A DNA stretch of 64,000 nt, taken from assembly GCF_011386835.1 (NCBI RefSeq), contig NC_088796.1:67779468-67843467 (forward strand), read 5' to 3'. Below, in pieces: positions 11,758 through 22,211 of this stretch (positions are counted from its first letter, which is position 1; every line of letters begins with the position of its first letter). The translations under genes and the position numbers were made by a program. Source of the DNA: Chrysemys picta bellii (taxonomy: Eukaryota > Chordata > Testudines > Emydidae). The notes under the pieces are model-generated. The model did no database searches. It had not been told where the DNA came from and saw only the letters and a program-made list of their open reading frames with translations.

Positions 11758-12363
11758 TTACACACAGAACTGGAAAGATTGGGGGGATAAAAACCATCTG
11801 GTCACCCTTGTGTTCTTCTCCTTGTTCCGCTGCATCCATTGAAGGGGGGCATGGTCGGTCATGAGGACAAATCTGTGCCCAAGCAGGGAGTAGTGCAATG
11901 TTTCCATGGCCCATTTTACAGCGAGGTATTCTTTCTCCACCACTGCATATTTTTGTTCCCTTGGAAGCAGTTTCCGACTGAGGTATAGAATTGGGTGTTC
12001 CTCCTCCCCGACCATCTGTGATAGAATGGCCCCCAACCTTACTTCCGATGCATCCGTCTGCAGGATAAACTCCTTGGTGAAATCAGGGGCTATCAGTACG
12101 GGGTTACTGCAGAGGGCAGTCGGTAGGTCTGTGAATGCTTCCTCTGCTGCGTCAGACCATCTCACCAGATCAGGTCCACGGGCTTTCACTAGGTCTGTCG
12201 GGGGCTTGCCCCTGTGGCAAAGTGGGGGATAAATCGTCAGTAATACCCCACCACACCTAGGAACGCCCGGACTTGTTTCTTGTGACTTGGTCGGGGCCAG
12301 TTTTGGATGGCCTCTAACTTGTTCACTTGGGGTTTTACCAACCTTTTCCCACAGTGTAGCCAA
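11758..12363 (-). pseudogene. RNase H domain of Gmr1-like pol, frameshifted
   Basis: This 201-residue frame contains the RNase H part of pol, joined upstream to the RT frame, which lies in another phase and overlaps it by 29 bases. The catalytic acids can be recognised in TDAS (first Asp), in the KEYLAVKWAMETL helix (Glu), and in LMTDHAPLQW (next Asp). The segment before TDAS resembles the connection region of gypsy elements. Near 11775 the natural frame appears to shift again, so the last residues are probably not native. No integrase follows, as expected for the Gmr1 order. Product: removal of the RNA strand during reverse transcription. Confidence 0.85.
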
Positions 12364-14785
12364 GATATTTGGCCTCTGTAAACCCTACAGCGCACTCGGC
12401 AGGGTTTGCTGTAAGGCCAGCTCGCCTGAAGGTATCGAGGACTGCCTCCACCTTCTCCAGGTGGGTTTCCCAGTCTGGGGTATGAATGACCACATCGTCC
12501 AAGTAAGCAGCAGCATAACTGTTATGCGGGCGTAATAGCTTGTCCATGAGGCGCTGGAAGGTAGCTGAGGCCCCATGTAGTCCAAAAGGGAGGACAGTAT
12601 ATTGAAAAAGACCTTCTGGTGTAGAGAACGCAGTCTTTTCCTTTGCGTCTTCTGCAAGGGGAATCTGCCAGTACCCCTTTGTCAAGTCTAGGGTAGTCAA
12701 GTACTGAGTATTACCCAGACGGTCCCCTAGCTCATCTATGCGAGTTATGGGGTACGCGTCGAACTGGGATACTTCGTTTAGTCGCCGGAAGTCGTTGCAA
12801 AATCTTGTGGTGCCATCAGGTTTGGGCACCAGCACGATTGGGCTGGACCACTGACTGTGGGATTCTTCGATGATCCCCAACTCCAGCATTTTTTTTACTT
12901 CTGCTTTTATTTCCTCCCTTTTTGCCGCTGGCACCCGATAGGGCCTCATTGTTACTCTGGCCCCAGGGTTCGTGACGATGTGATGATATGTCTCGGTTGT
13001 TCGACCTGGTTTTGTCAAGAACACACCTTGGTTCCGGAAGATCATCTCATACACCTCATTCTTCTGGTCTGGTGTTAAATCGGGAGACGCTCTCACCTGT
13101 TTGGAAGGCTGGTTTTCCTGGGTTAGGTCTGTTTGGACCGTTGTGCAAGCCTCTTGTGCATGCCAGGGTTTCAGAAGGTTAACGTTATAAATCTGCTCTT
13201 GTTTTCTGCGTCCTGACTGCTGCACCTTGTAGGTTACTTCCCCCACGGGTTCAGCCAACTTATAGGGCCCCTGCCATTGTGCCAGAAGCTTGCTTTCTGC
13301 CGTGGGTACCAACACCATAACCCGATCCCCTGGTTGGAACTGTCGCACTTTTGCTTGGCGATTGTAATGGGTTCGCTGGGCCTCCTGTGCCTTCTCCAAA
13401 TGTTCCCGTACAATAGGGGTAACCCGGGCTATCCAGTCTCGCATCTGCATTACATGCTCTATTATATTTCTCCTCTCAATGGGTTCCTCTTCCCAGATCT
13501 CTTTGGCAATATCTAGTATGCCACGGGGGGTGATGTCCATATAATAACTCGAAGGGGGAAAACCCAGTTGAGGCCTGAGGTACCTCCCGGATAGCGAACA
13601 TAAGGTAGAGTAGTAGGGGTCCCAATCATTCCCGTCCCGACTTACCACGTTCCTTATCATAGCCTTGAGGGTTCGGTTAAACCTTTCTACCAACCCATCA
13701 GTCTGCGGACGGTAGACCGAAGTTCTCAGGGTATGTATATGGAGCAGCGTACAGAGGTCCTTCATTAGCTTCGACATAAATGGGGTTCCTTGGTCGGTTA
13801 ATATCTCCTTCGGTAGCGCCATTCGGGCAAAGATCCCCACCAGCTCTTTGGCTATAGTTTTAGAGGCCGTGTTCCGCAGGGTGACGGCTTCTGGGTAGCG
13901 AGTAGCATAGTCCAAAACAACAAGTATATATTGGTGGCCCCGAACCGTCTTCTCCAGGGGTCCCAGTAGATCCATGGCTATTCGCTCGAAGGGGACCTCT
14001 ATCATGGGAAGGGGTACTAAAGGTGCCCTCAAGTGGGGATGGGGACAGTGAAGCTGACACTCGGGGCAGGAGGCACAGTACCTCCGCACTTCTTCATGTA
14101 CTCCGGGCCAGAAGAACTGTCGTAGGACTCGTGCCACAGTCTTCTCTACCCCCAAATGCCCCCCAAAAAGATGACTATGAGCAAGACTTAATACAGCGTT
14201 CTGGTGTTTTTGAGGTACTAGGATCTGCTGTACCTTCTGCCCCTGTACTGGTGCAACCCGGTATAAGAAATCCTTCTTCATTATGAAGTAGGGTCCTGGT
14301 CCCTGGGTTTTCCCTTCCACGGGGACCCCATCTATTTCAGTCACCTCCTTCCTAATGTTGTCATAACTTGGGTCTTCTGCCTGGTCCTGTCCAAAATTTC
14401 CTCTCCCGGGGCTAATCTGCCCAGGATCTAGGGGCCCAGTCTCTGTTGCTTCTACTGGTTCAGAAGCATTAGGGTGGGGGTCAGACTCAGGTGCTTCTCC
14501 CTCCTGCGTGGCCTCCTTTTCAGCTGTGCAGGTCCACCTACCTACAAGAACGACCCTCTGGCTTTGGGTCAGTATTCGGGTTCCCAAGGCCTTAGCTGCC
14601 CTTCTTTCCCTTTTTGTCTTTCTACCCTGTCTGGGAGTGGAGAACAAATCTGGGGATATTTCAGAGAAGATTGGGGATTGACAGTCTGCTGTGGATGCCT
14701 CACCAATTTTAGGGTCCCCATCTTCCTCCAATCCCCCTACTGGGAGTAAGTTTCCAAACCCTGGGAAGTCCCTCCCTATGAGCAC
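12335..14785 (-). CDS. Gmr1-like pol: integrase then reverse transcriptase
   Basis: An 816-codon open frame. Residues 1-10 are the tail of the protease region, so the first Met is not a true start. The integrase zinc finger lies at H205, H210, C237 and C240. The integrase core triad is D272 (MDLLGP), D331 (LTDQGTPF) and E367 (LVERFNR). A GPY-type module follows at 506-508. The reverse transcriptase runs from about 565 to the end, with D700 in TTLDLTKGYW, FGLHGA at 734-739 and the YLDD box at 761-764. The integrase-RT order within one uninterrupted frame excludes a rearrangement by later insertion. The frame ends where it should pass into RNase H, by a frameshift near 12340-12360. Confidence 0.92.
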   Translation of the reverse strand: MLIGRDFPGFGNLLPVGGLEEDGDPKIGEASTADCQSPIFSEISPDLFSTPRQGRKTKRERRAAKALGTRILTQSQRVVLVGRWTCTAEKEATQEGEAPESDPHPNASEPVEATETGPLDPGQISPGRGNFGQDQAEDPSYDNIRKEVTEIDGVPVEGKTQGPGPYFIMKKDFLYRVAPVQGQKVQQILVPQKHQNAVLSLAHSHLFGGHLGVEKTVARVLRQFFWPGVHEEVRRYCASCPECQLHCPHPHLRAPLVPLPMIEVPFERIAMDLLGPLEKTVRGHQYILVVLDYATRYPEAVTLRNTASKTIAKELVGIFARMALPKEILTDQGTPFMSKLMKDLCTLLHIHTLRTSVYRPQTDGLVERFNRTLKAMIRNVVSRDGNDWDPYYSTLCSLSGRYLRPQLGFPPSSYYMDITPRGILDIAKEIWEEEPIERRNIIEHVMQMRDWIARVTPIVREHLEKAQEAQRTHYNRQAKVRQFQPGDRVMVLVPTAESKLLAQWQGPYKLAEPVGEVTYKVQQSGRRKQEQIYNVNLLKPWHAQEACTTVQTDLTQENQPSKQVRASPDLTPDQKNEVYEMIFRNQGVFLTKPGRTTETYHHIVTNPGARVTMRPYRVPAAKREEIKAEVKKMLELGIIEESHSQWSSPIVLVPKPDGTTRFCNDFRRLNEVSQFDAYPITRIDELGDRLGNTQYLTTLDLTKGYWQIPLAEDAKEKTAFSTPEGLFQYTVLPFGLHGASATFQRLMDKLLRPHNSYAAAYLDDVVIHTPDWETHLEKVEAVLDTFRRAGLTANPAECAVGFTEAKYLGYTVGKGW

Positions 14786-14850
14786 CGGGTATGGGAGTTT
14801 AGGGAATACACCTGCTGCTACCTCAGTAGTGTTCTCTTGGATCTCGATTT

Positions 14851-16101
14851 TTACTGGGATGGTGGGGGGTAGTAACTAACTGTCCCATGGACACATGTTA
14901 TCCCTGTACGTTTAGCCTGCAGCAGTAGACTACGCTTCACGAGCTTCCCTGAGATAAGCGTGATAGCACTCCCCGAATCAACCAGTGCCGTGGTCCCTAC
15001 CCCATTTAGTTTCACTGGTCTGGTATACATATGTGGGGTTAGTGAGACCCCCACAAGGTGGATTAGGGAGCATGGATCTGCCCAGTTCCCCAGGTTACAC
15101 TGCATAGGCTCCTCAGCATTGGGACACTGTGCAGCTGTGTGTCCCCACTCCCCGCAGGCGTAACATCTGTATGGAGCCCTAGGCGTTCCCTGGTCTCTTG
15201 GTTTGGGCAGTCTAACATCACGATCCTCTTCTCCCTCAGTGCTCCGACTCTTTGTGGCCTCTGATGGGCCTTCAGCCTCTCTCTTTTTCCACCTGGGCCC
15301 TCCTGGTGGCCCAGTCACCTGAACTTTAGGGCTTGGTGCTGCTAGTTTAACCCGGGGTGCCTCTTCCTTTACTGGTCGGGTCAGCTCCCTTGCTGTCCTT
15401 CGCCTCTCTACCAGGGCGACAACCTCGTCATAGGTGGAGGGTTCATTCTGGCTTACCCAGGCATGAAGGTCTAGTGGTAATCCCCTCATGTATCGGTCGA
15501 TGACCAGAACCGCTAGTATCTCTTCTGGACTCCGGGACTCTGTTTGCAACCACTTTTGTGTGAGATGGATGAGGTCATACAATTGGGACCGCGGGGTTTT
15601 GTCTTCCTGGTACCTCCAACCGTGATGGTGCTGGGTCCGCACTGCTGTTGTTACCCCAGATCTGGCCAGGTTCTCTGCTTTCATCTGGGGGTAGTCTGCT
15701 GCAGCCTCTTCAGGCAGATCATGGTAAGCCTTCTGGGTCTCCCCACACAGGAATGGGGCAAGGATGCCAGACCACTGATCTCGAGGCCAGGCCTCCAGTA
15801 GGGCTGTCCTCTCAAAGGCCAGAAGGTATGCCTCTATATCATCCTCCCGTGTCATTTTCTGCAGCCAATGGCTGGCCCGTATGAGCCGCGTCCCATTATG
15901 GCCGCGATTCAGCTCTGTAAGGGACTTTACCTGGTTTACCAGTTCCCACAACATAGCTTGGTCTTGAGCAGCCTGGTCCATCAGCAGGCGATTAGTCTCT
16001 TGCTGCAGCTGCACTGCCTCCTGTTGGGCGGCTGCCTGAAGACAGGTAGTCTCCTGCTGGGCCGCCGTAGCTTGTATCAGTGCCCGCACTACGTCATCCA
16101 T
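14851..16101 (-). CDS. Gmr1-like gag and start of protease
   Basis: The open frame extends to 16197, but the Met at 16101 is the better start: the earlier part abuts the primer-binding site and reads through an AAC repeat giving poly-Asn. Numbered from 16197, residues about 40-100 are Gln/Ala-rich and helical. Residues about 125-270 form the capsid region, which contains a SCAN-like stretch ([17 protein letters not shown], about 225-241). A zinc knuckle C345-C348-H353-C358 ([14 protein letters not shown]) follows, and then the protease start with the active-site motif [11 protein letters not shown] at about 405-415. The frame breaks near 14880 inside protease. The product packages RNA and processes the polyprotein. 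Confidence 0.9.
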   Translation of the reverse strand: MDDVVRALIQATAAQQETTCLQAAAQQEAVQLQQETNRLLMDQAAQDQAMLWELVNQVKSLTELNRGHNGTRLIRASHWLQKMTREDDIEAYLLAFERTALLEAWPRDQWSGILAPFLCGETQKAYHDLPEEAAADYPQMKAENLARSGVTTAVRTQHHHGWRYQEDKTPRSQLYDLIHLTQKWLQTESRSPEEILAVLVIDRYMRGLPLDLHAWVSQNEPSTYDEVVALVERRRTARELTRPVKEEAPRVKLAAPSPKVQVTGPPGGPRWKKREAEGPSEATKSRSTEGEEDRDVRLPKPRDQGTPRAPYRCYACGEWGHTAAQCPNAEEPMQCNLGNWADPCSLIHLVGVSLTPHMYTRPVKLNGVGTTALVDSGSAITLISGKLVKRSLLLQAKRTGITCVHGTVSYYPPPSQ

Positions 16102-16199
16102 TGTGGTGAAAAAAAACCCTCTCCCTTTGTTGTTGTTGTTGTTGTTGTTTTGTTTTTTTAAATCACCCTCCTTCTTCCGCCACTCTGTGCAACCCAAGA

Positions 16200-16217
16200 T
16201 CCCATCCCTGACACCAG
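16200..16217 (-). promoter_or_regulatory. Primer-binding site, tRNA-Leu type
   Basis: Immediately next to the 5' LTR, the - strand reads TGGTGTCAGGGATGGGAT. It begins with TGG, complementary to the CCA of a tRNA, and matches the 3' end of vertebrate tRNA-Leu except for a GA/AG swap. The tRNA assignment is from memory of tRNA-Leu sequences. Confidence 0.7.
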
Positions 16218-16883
16218 TGTGACAAAGTTCCTCCTCTATCTTGGTGGGTCCTGCGCTTATTTGCAGATTTTCTTGCCTCAGAGATTCACCATGTGGGTTG
16301 GGGAACAGCCCAGAGACCTTCCCCTCTGGAAGAACCCACAGTCCAGGTCAATTGGGAGGTTTTGGGGGGAACCCGGGCCCGTCCTCTACTCCAGGTTCCA
16401 GCCCAGGGCCTTGTGGACTGCAGCTGTCTATAGTGCCTCCTGTAACAGCTGCATGACAGCTACAACTCCCTGGGCTACTTCCCCATGGCCTCCTCCAAAC
16501 ACCTTCCTTATTCTCACCACAGGACCTTCCTCCTGGTGTCTGATAACACTTGTGCTCCTCAGTCCTCCAGCAGCACACCCTCTCACTCTCAGCTCCTCGC
16601 ACCTCTTGCTCCCAGCTCCTCACACTCTCACCACAAACTAAAGTGAGCTCCTTGTAAAACCCAGGTGCCCTGATTAGCCTGCCTTAATTGACTAGCAGCT
16701 TCTTCTTAATTGGCTCCATGTGTCCTAATTAGCCTGCCTGCCTTAACTGGTTCTAGCAGGTTCCTGATTACTCTAGTGCAGCCCCTGCTCTGGTCACTCA
16801 GGGAACAGAAAACTACTCATCCAGTGACCAGTATATTTGCCCTCTACCAGACTCCTGTACCCCACTGGTCTGGGTCTGTCACA
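16218..16883 (-). repeat. 5' LTR of the Gmr1-like element
   Basis: A 666 bp partner of the LTR at 10985, with the same TGTGACAAAG start and CTGTCACA end on the + strand. It is upstream in the element because gag reads away from it on the - strand. Confidence 0.93.
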
Positions 16884-17122
16884 ATGTATAGTATCATGCT
16901 GAAGGAGAAATTTGCTATAATGTAGATTTTAATATTCTATTGTGCAGCAACATTTCTTAAATCTGTTTTATAGCTCTTGAGGTTATAATGTCTTGGCATG
17001 CTGTTGATTGAATGATCTGAATGAAATATTCCTTTAGGTCTATTTCTACTAGCTCAAATACATCTTTTAGGAAATATACTCTTGCATGGACTAAGCAACT
17101 GGTTTTTTTTCCTTTGCTGTAG

Positions 17123-17179
17123 GATAAGAAATGGGTTCTCAATCATGAAGATGTCACACTGGGAGAATTACTGGGCAAA
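17123..17179 (+). CDS. FER: FER tyrosine kinase exon, start of kinase domain
   Basis: A 57 bp exon in phase 0 at both ends. It is preceded by a strong pyrimidine tract and TTTGCTGTAG, and followed by GTAAGTAA. It encodes 19 residues beginning DKKWVLNHEDV and ending GELLGK. In FER this is the link between SH2 and kinase plus the first half of the glycine loop. FER is a cytoplasmic tyrosine kinase with F-BAR, FX, SH2 and kinase domains that acts at adhesions and in receptor signalling. The close relative FES has a different next exon, so FER is the better call. The upstream SH2 exons were not found in the first 17 kb. Confidence 0.9.
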
Positions 17180-17689
17180 GTAAGTAATCAACAGAACTAA
17201 ATGAAAAAAAAATCCTTAGCCTATGAGTTCCAAGTATGTATTGATTGTGAAGTCTGTAGTTTTCTTATTTTTTGAGTTTTTGTTTTTCTAGTAAACATTT
17301 CTTTGTAGTCATTCATATGGTTTAATGCATTGCAAATAGCATTGAATTTCAGCATACATAAAAGTACACCATGTTTACTAGTAAATAATAAATGTTCTCT
17401 GTCTTTTGTTGATTGGTATAAGTGTTTTAAGAGCAGCTTGCATATTTCATACATTTACATATACATATTGATTTTTAACAATCTAATTTTATGTTTTGTA
17501 AAAATGCAAGCAATGAGGAATGTTACTGTAAAGTAATAAAGGTGCTTACATAAATTAGTGAGCTGATAAAAATAGGATGCTTTATGTGGACTGAACTGAC
17601 TTTGTATGACCTGCTCAGTGTTATAAGGCAAGTAAAATAGTAGTTTAGGTAACATCACAATAGATGCATTAGTCAAAATAATACTTAAC
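17180..17689. other. FER intron sequence, nothing recognised
   Basis: Start of the 14.2 kb intron between the first two visible FER exons. No repeat recognised in this part. Confidence 0.6.
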
Positions 17690-17880
17690 ACTTATAAACA
17701 TAAATCTTTAGAACACTTCTATAAGTTAGGTAAGTAACTAGCCCTATAGCCTATTTTATATTTGGTGAAACTGATGCCAAACCACATGGTGAGTTAGCAC
17801 AAGCACTGAAATTAATGTTTAGGAATTCCCAGTTTTCAACTCTGTGTTTAATCCACTATACTACACTGCCTCTAATGCTC
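17690..17880 (-). repeat. MIR-type SINE
   Basis: Read on the - strand it begins with 'gtagtatagtggattaa', the tRNA-derived head of MIR. It continues through a diverged core with 'atcagtttcacc', the equivalent of the MIR 'cagtttcctcatc' segment. Highly diverged, as expected for an ancient amniote SINE. Confidence 0.55.
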
Positions 17881-17884
17881 TAGA

Positions 17885-18455
17885 ATATGCCCCAAAACCT
17901 GAAAAGTGGTTTAAATCAAAAAACACACACAAAGACAGTTGACTTAGCATAAAATGTGTATGTTCCTTATACTGTAAGAATTGATGAACCGTTCAAAGAA
18001 TAGGAGAGGAAAATTCTGTCAAAGCATTCTGCTGCACAGGATAAAATCCATTTGAAAGCCTAAGGAAACAAAAACACAAACTGCCATTAGATAAACAAAG
18101 AATTATATCCACTAAAAATGCTACACAGTTATAATGCCAGTTCTACTGAAGAACATGGAAAAGCAGCAAGCTGGAAAAAATACACATTTCTGGCATCAAT
18201 CAAGGCCTTCTCACAAAAACAAACATTAATTATCCCTAGGTGAGCAAGACAGACACAATGAGTCATTGAACAAAAGTAATACATTTCAACATTAAGTAAA
18301 AGAAGTTAAATAACTGTGCATGAAAAAATAATTTAGTAAAATGAGTTATGATTATATCAAGATATGGTTTGACAGAAAAATTTACAGAACATCCAATAAC
18401 TGAAGAATTACTTCTTGTGAAAGAAAATTACCTCAATTGTGCATGTATATTGCTG
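17885..18455. other. FER intron sequence, nothing recognised
   Basis: AT-rich sequence before the CR1 copy. The left limit of the LINE is not clear, so some of this may belong to it. Confidence 0.4.
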
Positions 18456-19678
18456 TTATGTAAAAGAACTGATTCAGGCGCAACCACATGCAGAAAAGGC
18501 AGAAATGTTCAATAAGTATTTCATTTCTATATCTGGAAAGGAGTAGGATAATTTACTCATATCACATGAAGACCGTGAACTACTTTCCAGTCAATTACTA
18601 ATTAAGAAGGATGTGAAACAGTACCTAGTAGGGATAAATCAGCAGGCCCAGATAACTTACATCTAAGAATTGTAAAAGAGTTGGCATAAAACACCCTTGA
18701 TCCCCTCATGTTAATTTTTAATAAATCTTGGAATACTGGGGAAAATCCAGAAGAATGGAAAAAGTCATGCCAAATTCAAAAAGGTCAAGCTGAATGATGC
18801 AGCTAATTATAGGCCAGTTAGCCTGCCATCAGTCCTGGGCAAAATAACGTAAAAGCTGATATAGGATTCAATCAATAAAGAATTAAAGGGTTGGATTATA
18901 CTTAATGCTAATTAACATGATTTTATGGAAGAATAGGGCTTGTCAAACAAACCTGATTTTTTAATGCGATTTCATGTTTGATAAAGGTTGTGCAGATGTA
19001 ATGTACTTGGACTTTTGTAAGGCATTTGACATTCTCATTTAAAAATCAGTACTAGACAATATCAGTACATCATTGTTAAATGGATTAAGAATTGGCTAAC
19101 TGGCAGATCTCAAAAAATCAGCTGTCAGTAGGAAATTATTGAATGGAAGGGTTTCTACTGGGGCTCTGCAGGTATCTGTTCTAGTCCCACTGTTTAACAT
19201 TTTTATTAAGTAAATATAAAATCATTGCTGATAAAATTTGCAGATGACACGAATATTAGAGGAATGGTAAATAATGAGAACTGGGCAGTAATACAAAGTG
19301 ATTTGGATCGCTTGATAAGATGGGCCCATTCAAACAAAATATATTTTAACTGTTAACTGTGAGGTCATACATCTAGGAACAAAGAATTCAGGCCACTCCT
19401 ACAGAATGGGGGATGGTATCCTGTAAAGAAGACAAGCGCTTAAATAACTCAATCTGTTTAGCTTATCAAAATGAAGTTCAAGAAGTGATTTGAATATGGT
19501 TATAAGTACCTCCGTGGGGAGAAAATACTGGGTAATAATGGCTCACATTTTTAACAGTGAGGGTGATTAGACATTGGAACAAACTACCATGGAAAGTGGT
19601 GGATTCTCCTTCATTTGAAGTCTTCAGATCAGGACTGGATGCCTTCCTGGAAAGCATGTTTTAATCAAACACAAATTA

Positions 19679-22211
19679 CACTACTCTACAGCCAAAATGC
19701 TTCTGAAATAAATGTAGTCAAACTTTACTAATTCTGGGTCACTGAGAACAAAAATGATGCTTAAAATTGTTGATTGGCTCTAGTTTTCAAGATATGCTAT
19801 TGGGTCAGTATATACGACCCTTGACTTGGGAATGGCGGAGGATAAAGGGGTTATAAAGGGATGGGATCTCAATTTAAACCAGAAATTACTAAAATACATC
19901 TTTGACTGGATCTATGAATAAATCTTTGACTGGGTTTGGACAGTACTTGCTTTTTAGGCAAAACAATGAATGCTGCAATCTGAAGCTGGTATGGCGTCAT
20001 ACATGATATGAATTGCATCATGTTATTCCTAGAAGTCATGGATGATGCAATCATAACGAAGCTTACATCACACTGCTGAACAAATTGCCCTATATCAGCT
20101 CTAGAAATCATATAGTGTCGTGCTCTCTTATTTGTCAGTGTTTGATTTTGCAAAGGGACACATTTCTGTTTAGCCAAAGTGAGCAGAGATGCCTCGTACT
20201 TGTGTGAACAGTGCAGATAACTTCTGCTATGTTTGTGGTGAAGTGACTTTTGCATCACAAAAGCGCAGGGTTAAGAGAGCCTATCACCTTTATTTTGGCT
20301 GCAAAATTGGAGATCAGGACAAGAGGTTGGCCCCACACATATGCTGCAACACTTGTGCAACAAATCTTCGCCAGTGGTTGAACAGGAAAAGGAAATCTAT
20401 GCCTTTTGCAGTGCCAATGATTTGGAGAGAGCCAACAGATCATACCAGCAATTGTTACTTCTGCATGGTGCCTCCAGTTGGGAAAGGTGTGTCAAAGAAG
20501 AAAAAGTGGACTGTGCATTATCCAAACATTCCATCAGCTATACACCCAGTACCCCACGGAGAAGGACTGCCGGTTCCTGATTCACCAGAATCATTCTCAC
20601 TTGAGTCAGACGAGGAAGAGGATGAAACTTCTGGTCCTGAACCATCAATGTCACAGGACCCACATTTTCTCCCATCCTCCTCCTCTGAACCACACCTCAT
20701 AACACAAGGTGAACTGAATGACCTTGTCAGGGATTTGGAACTACCCAAGAGTAAGGCAGAGCTGTTGGGCTCTAGACTACAGCAGTGGAATCTCCTGGCA
20801 GGTGATGTTAGGGTTTCCATATTCCGTGACCGTCAAAAGGATCTTGTCCCATTCTTCTTCATGGAAGGTGATCTTGTAGCCTGCAACAACATCGATGGTG
20901 TGATGGCAGCCCTCAACATCGTTCACGATCCAGATGAGTGGAGACTGTTCATTGATTCATTGAAGACAAGTCTTAAAGCTGTTTTACTGCATAATGGCAA
21001 TGTTTTGCCATCAGTTCCAGTTGGTCATGCAGTCCATATGAAGGAAACCTATGACAACATGAAACAACTTTTGAGGTGCATAAACTATGATCAACATCAG
21101 TGGCAGCTTTGTGACGATTTGAAGGTTGTTGCTCTCTTGCTTGGTCTGCAGACTGGATACACAAAGTACTGCTGTTTTCTCTGCGAATGGGATAGTCGTG
21201 CAAGAGATTCCCACTACATCAAGAAAGATTGGCCCCTCGGACAGTCTTTGGAGCCTGGGAGGAAAAGTGTTCAGTATCCACCACTTGTTGAATCAAGGAA
21301 GATTTTGTTACCACCCTTATACATCAAGCTGGTTCTGATGAAGAACTTTGTCAAGGCCATTGACAAAACACAAGCAGCTTTCAAGTACCTCCGTGGAAAA
21401 TGTCCAAGGTTAAGTGAAGCTAAGATAAAGGAAGGTGTCTTTGTTGGTCCTCAGATTCGTGAACTTCTTCGAGATGATGCATTTGACCATGCACTGCGTG
21501 GCAAGGAAAAGACGGCATGGAAAGCCTTCCAGTTAGTGGCAATAAATTTTCTTGGAAACAACAAGGCAGACAACTACAGGTTGTTGGTGGAAAACCTCCT
21601 CAAGGCATACAAAAGCCTTGGTTGCAACACGTCACTAAAGATACATTTTTTTGCACTCTCATCTAGATTTTTTTCCACCGAACTGCGGAGCAGTGAGCGA
21701 CAAGCATGGCGAGTGATTTCACCAGGACATTGCAACAATGGAGAAAGGCTATCAGGGCAAATGGAGCCCATCAATGCTTGCAGACTATTGCTGGACAGTG
21801 ACAAGAGATGCTCCATTTAATGAATACAAGAGACAAGCCAAGAAGCGCCGAGTAGACACTGAGTAAGACTAAACTATGTACATAATAGTTTTTTGCCTTT
21901 TGTTTCATAATAAATTTTATTTATATAACCCTTTTGCTGATTTTTAAAGTGTTACATAAACAGGACAGGTGAAATATTATCATGGAAAGCAACCATAAAC
22001 ACATGAAAAGACCTAGGTTTACAATTTATTATTAAAACTCTACTATCTACACAATATACATAGACATAACATGTAAAAACGTAAATATCTTAGAAAAAGT
22101 AGCCAATCAGTTGTTTTAATTGTCATATTTGAATTCAGCACATCAAAATACATAATAAATAGCACATTTTATCTCTGAAGCAGACGACTTCTCAAAAATT
22201 GTAGACCAGTG
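19679..22211 (+). mobile_element. DNA transposon with CACTA-like ends, family unassigned
   Basis: A 2533 bp element. The left end is CACTACTCTACA and the right end, read inward, CACTGGTCTACA. Similarity continues for about 115 bp: 'gcttctgaaata' pairs with 'gcttcagagata', and both arms contain 'tgattggct' and 'aagatat'. TTA stands on both sides (19676-19678 and 22212-22214). CACTA/G ends with a 3 bp duplication are typical of the CMC (EnSpm/CACTA) superfamily. TTA duplications are also made by PIF/Harbinger, but the encoded protein is not a Harbinger transposase. It contains one gene and a polyadenylation signal AATAAA at 21909-21914. Confidence 0.8.
20189..21866 (+). pseudogene. Transposon protein, probable transposase, recently broken
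   Basis: Open for 543 codons from ATG at 20189. The N-terminus looks like a zinc-binding module: C13/C16, H50/C53/C56 and C89/C92. An acidic stretch follows at about 138-147. The central part includes FIDSLK (D256), CDDLK (D309/D310) with a nearby C328-C332 pair, and PPLYIKLVLMKNFVKAID at about 375-392. The conserved C-terminus is read in another frame after a T run at about 21645-21652, and that frame has a TGA at 21714-21716, probably from CGA, before the true stop at 21864-21866. Very similar uncharacterised proteins are common in invertebrate genomes (from memory). I know no established function; transposase is inferred from the terminal repeats. Confidence 0.75.

Larger units (their letters stand above)
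10985..16883 (-). mobile_element. Gmr1-like Ty3/gypsy LTR retrotransposon
   Basis: A 5.9 kb element on the - strand, with LTRs at both ends and a 4 bp duplication ATGT at 10981-10984 and 16884-16887. In - strand order it holds: 5' LTR, primer-binding site, gag with a SCAN-like capsid region and CCHC knuckle, aspartic protease, integrase, reverse transcriptase, RNase H, polypurine tract, 3' LTR. Ordinary Ty3/gypsy elements place integrase last; integrase before reverse transcriptase is the mark of the Gmr1 group, described from fish and other deuterostomes. Frameshifts within protease, between RT and RNase H, and in the tail of RNase H show that this copy is no longer autonomous. Confidence 0.93.

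Noticed and set aside
16124..16160. Poly-Asn and Lys stretch as the true gag N-terminus
   Set aside because: It comes from an AAC microsatellite directly after the primer-binding site. The Met at 16101 is a more natural start.
1..17100. Search for FER SH2 exons upstream of the first kinase exon
   Set aside because: I found no frame ending like the FER SH2 C-terminus next to a GT donor. The upstream intron probably extends beyond the window.
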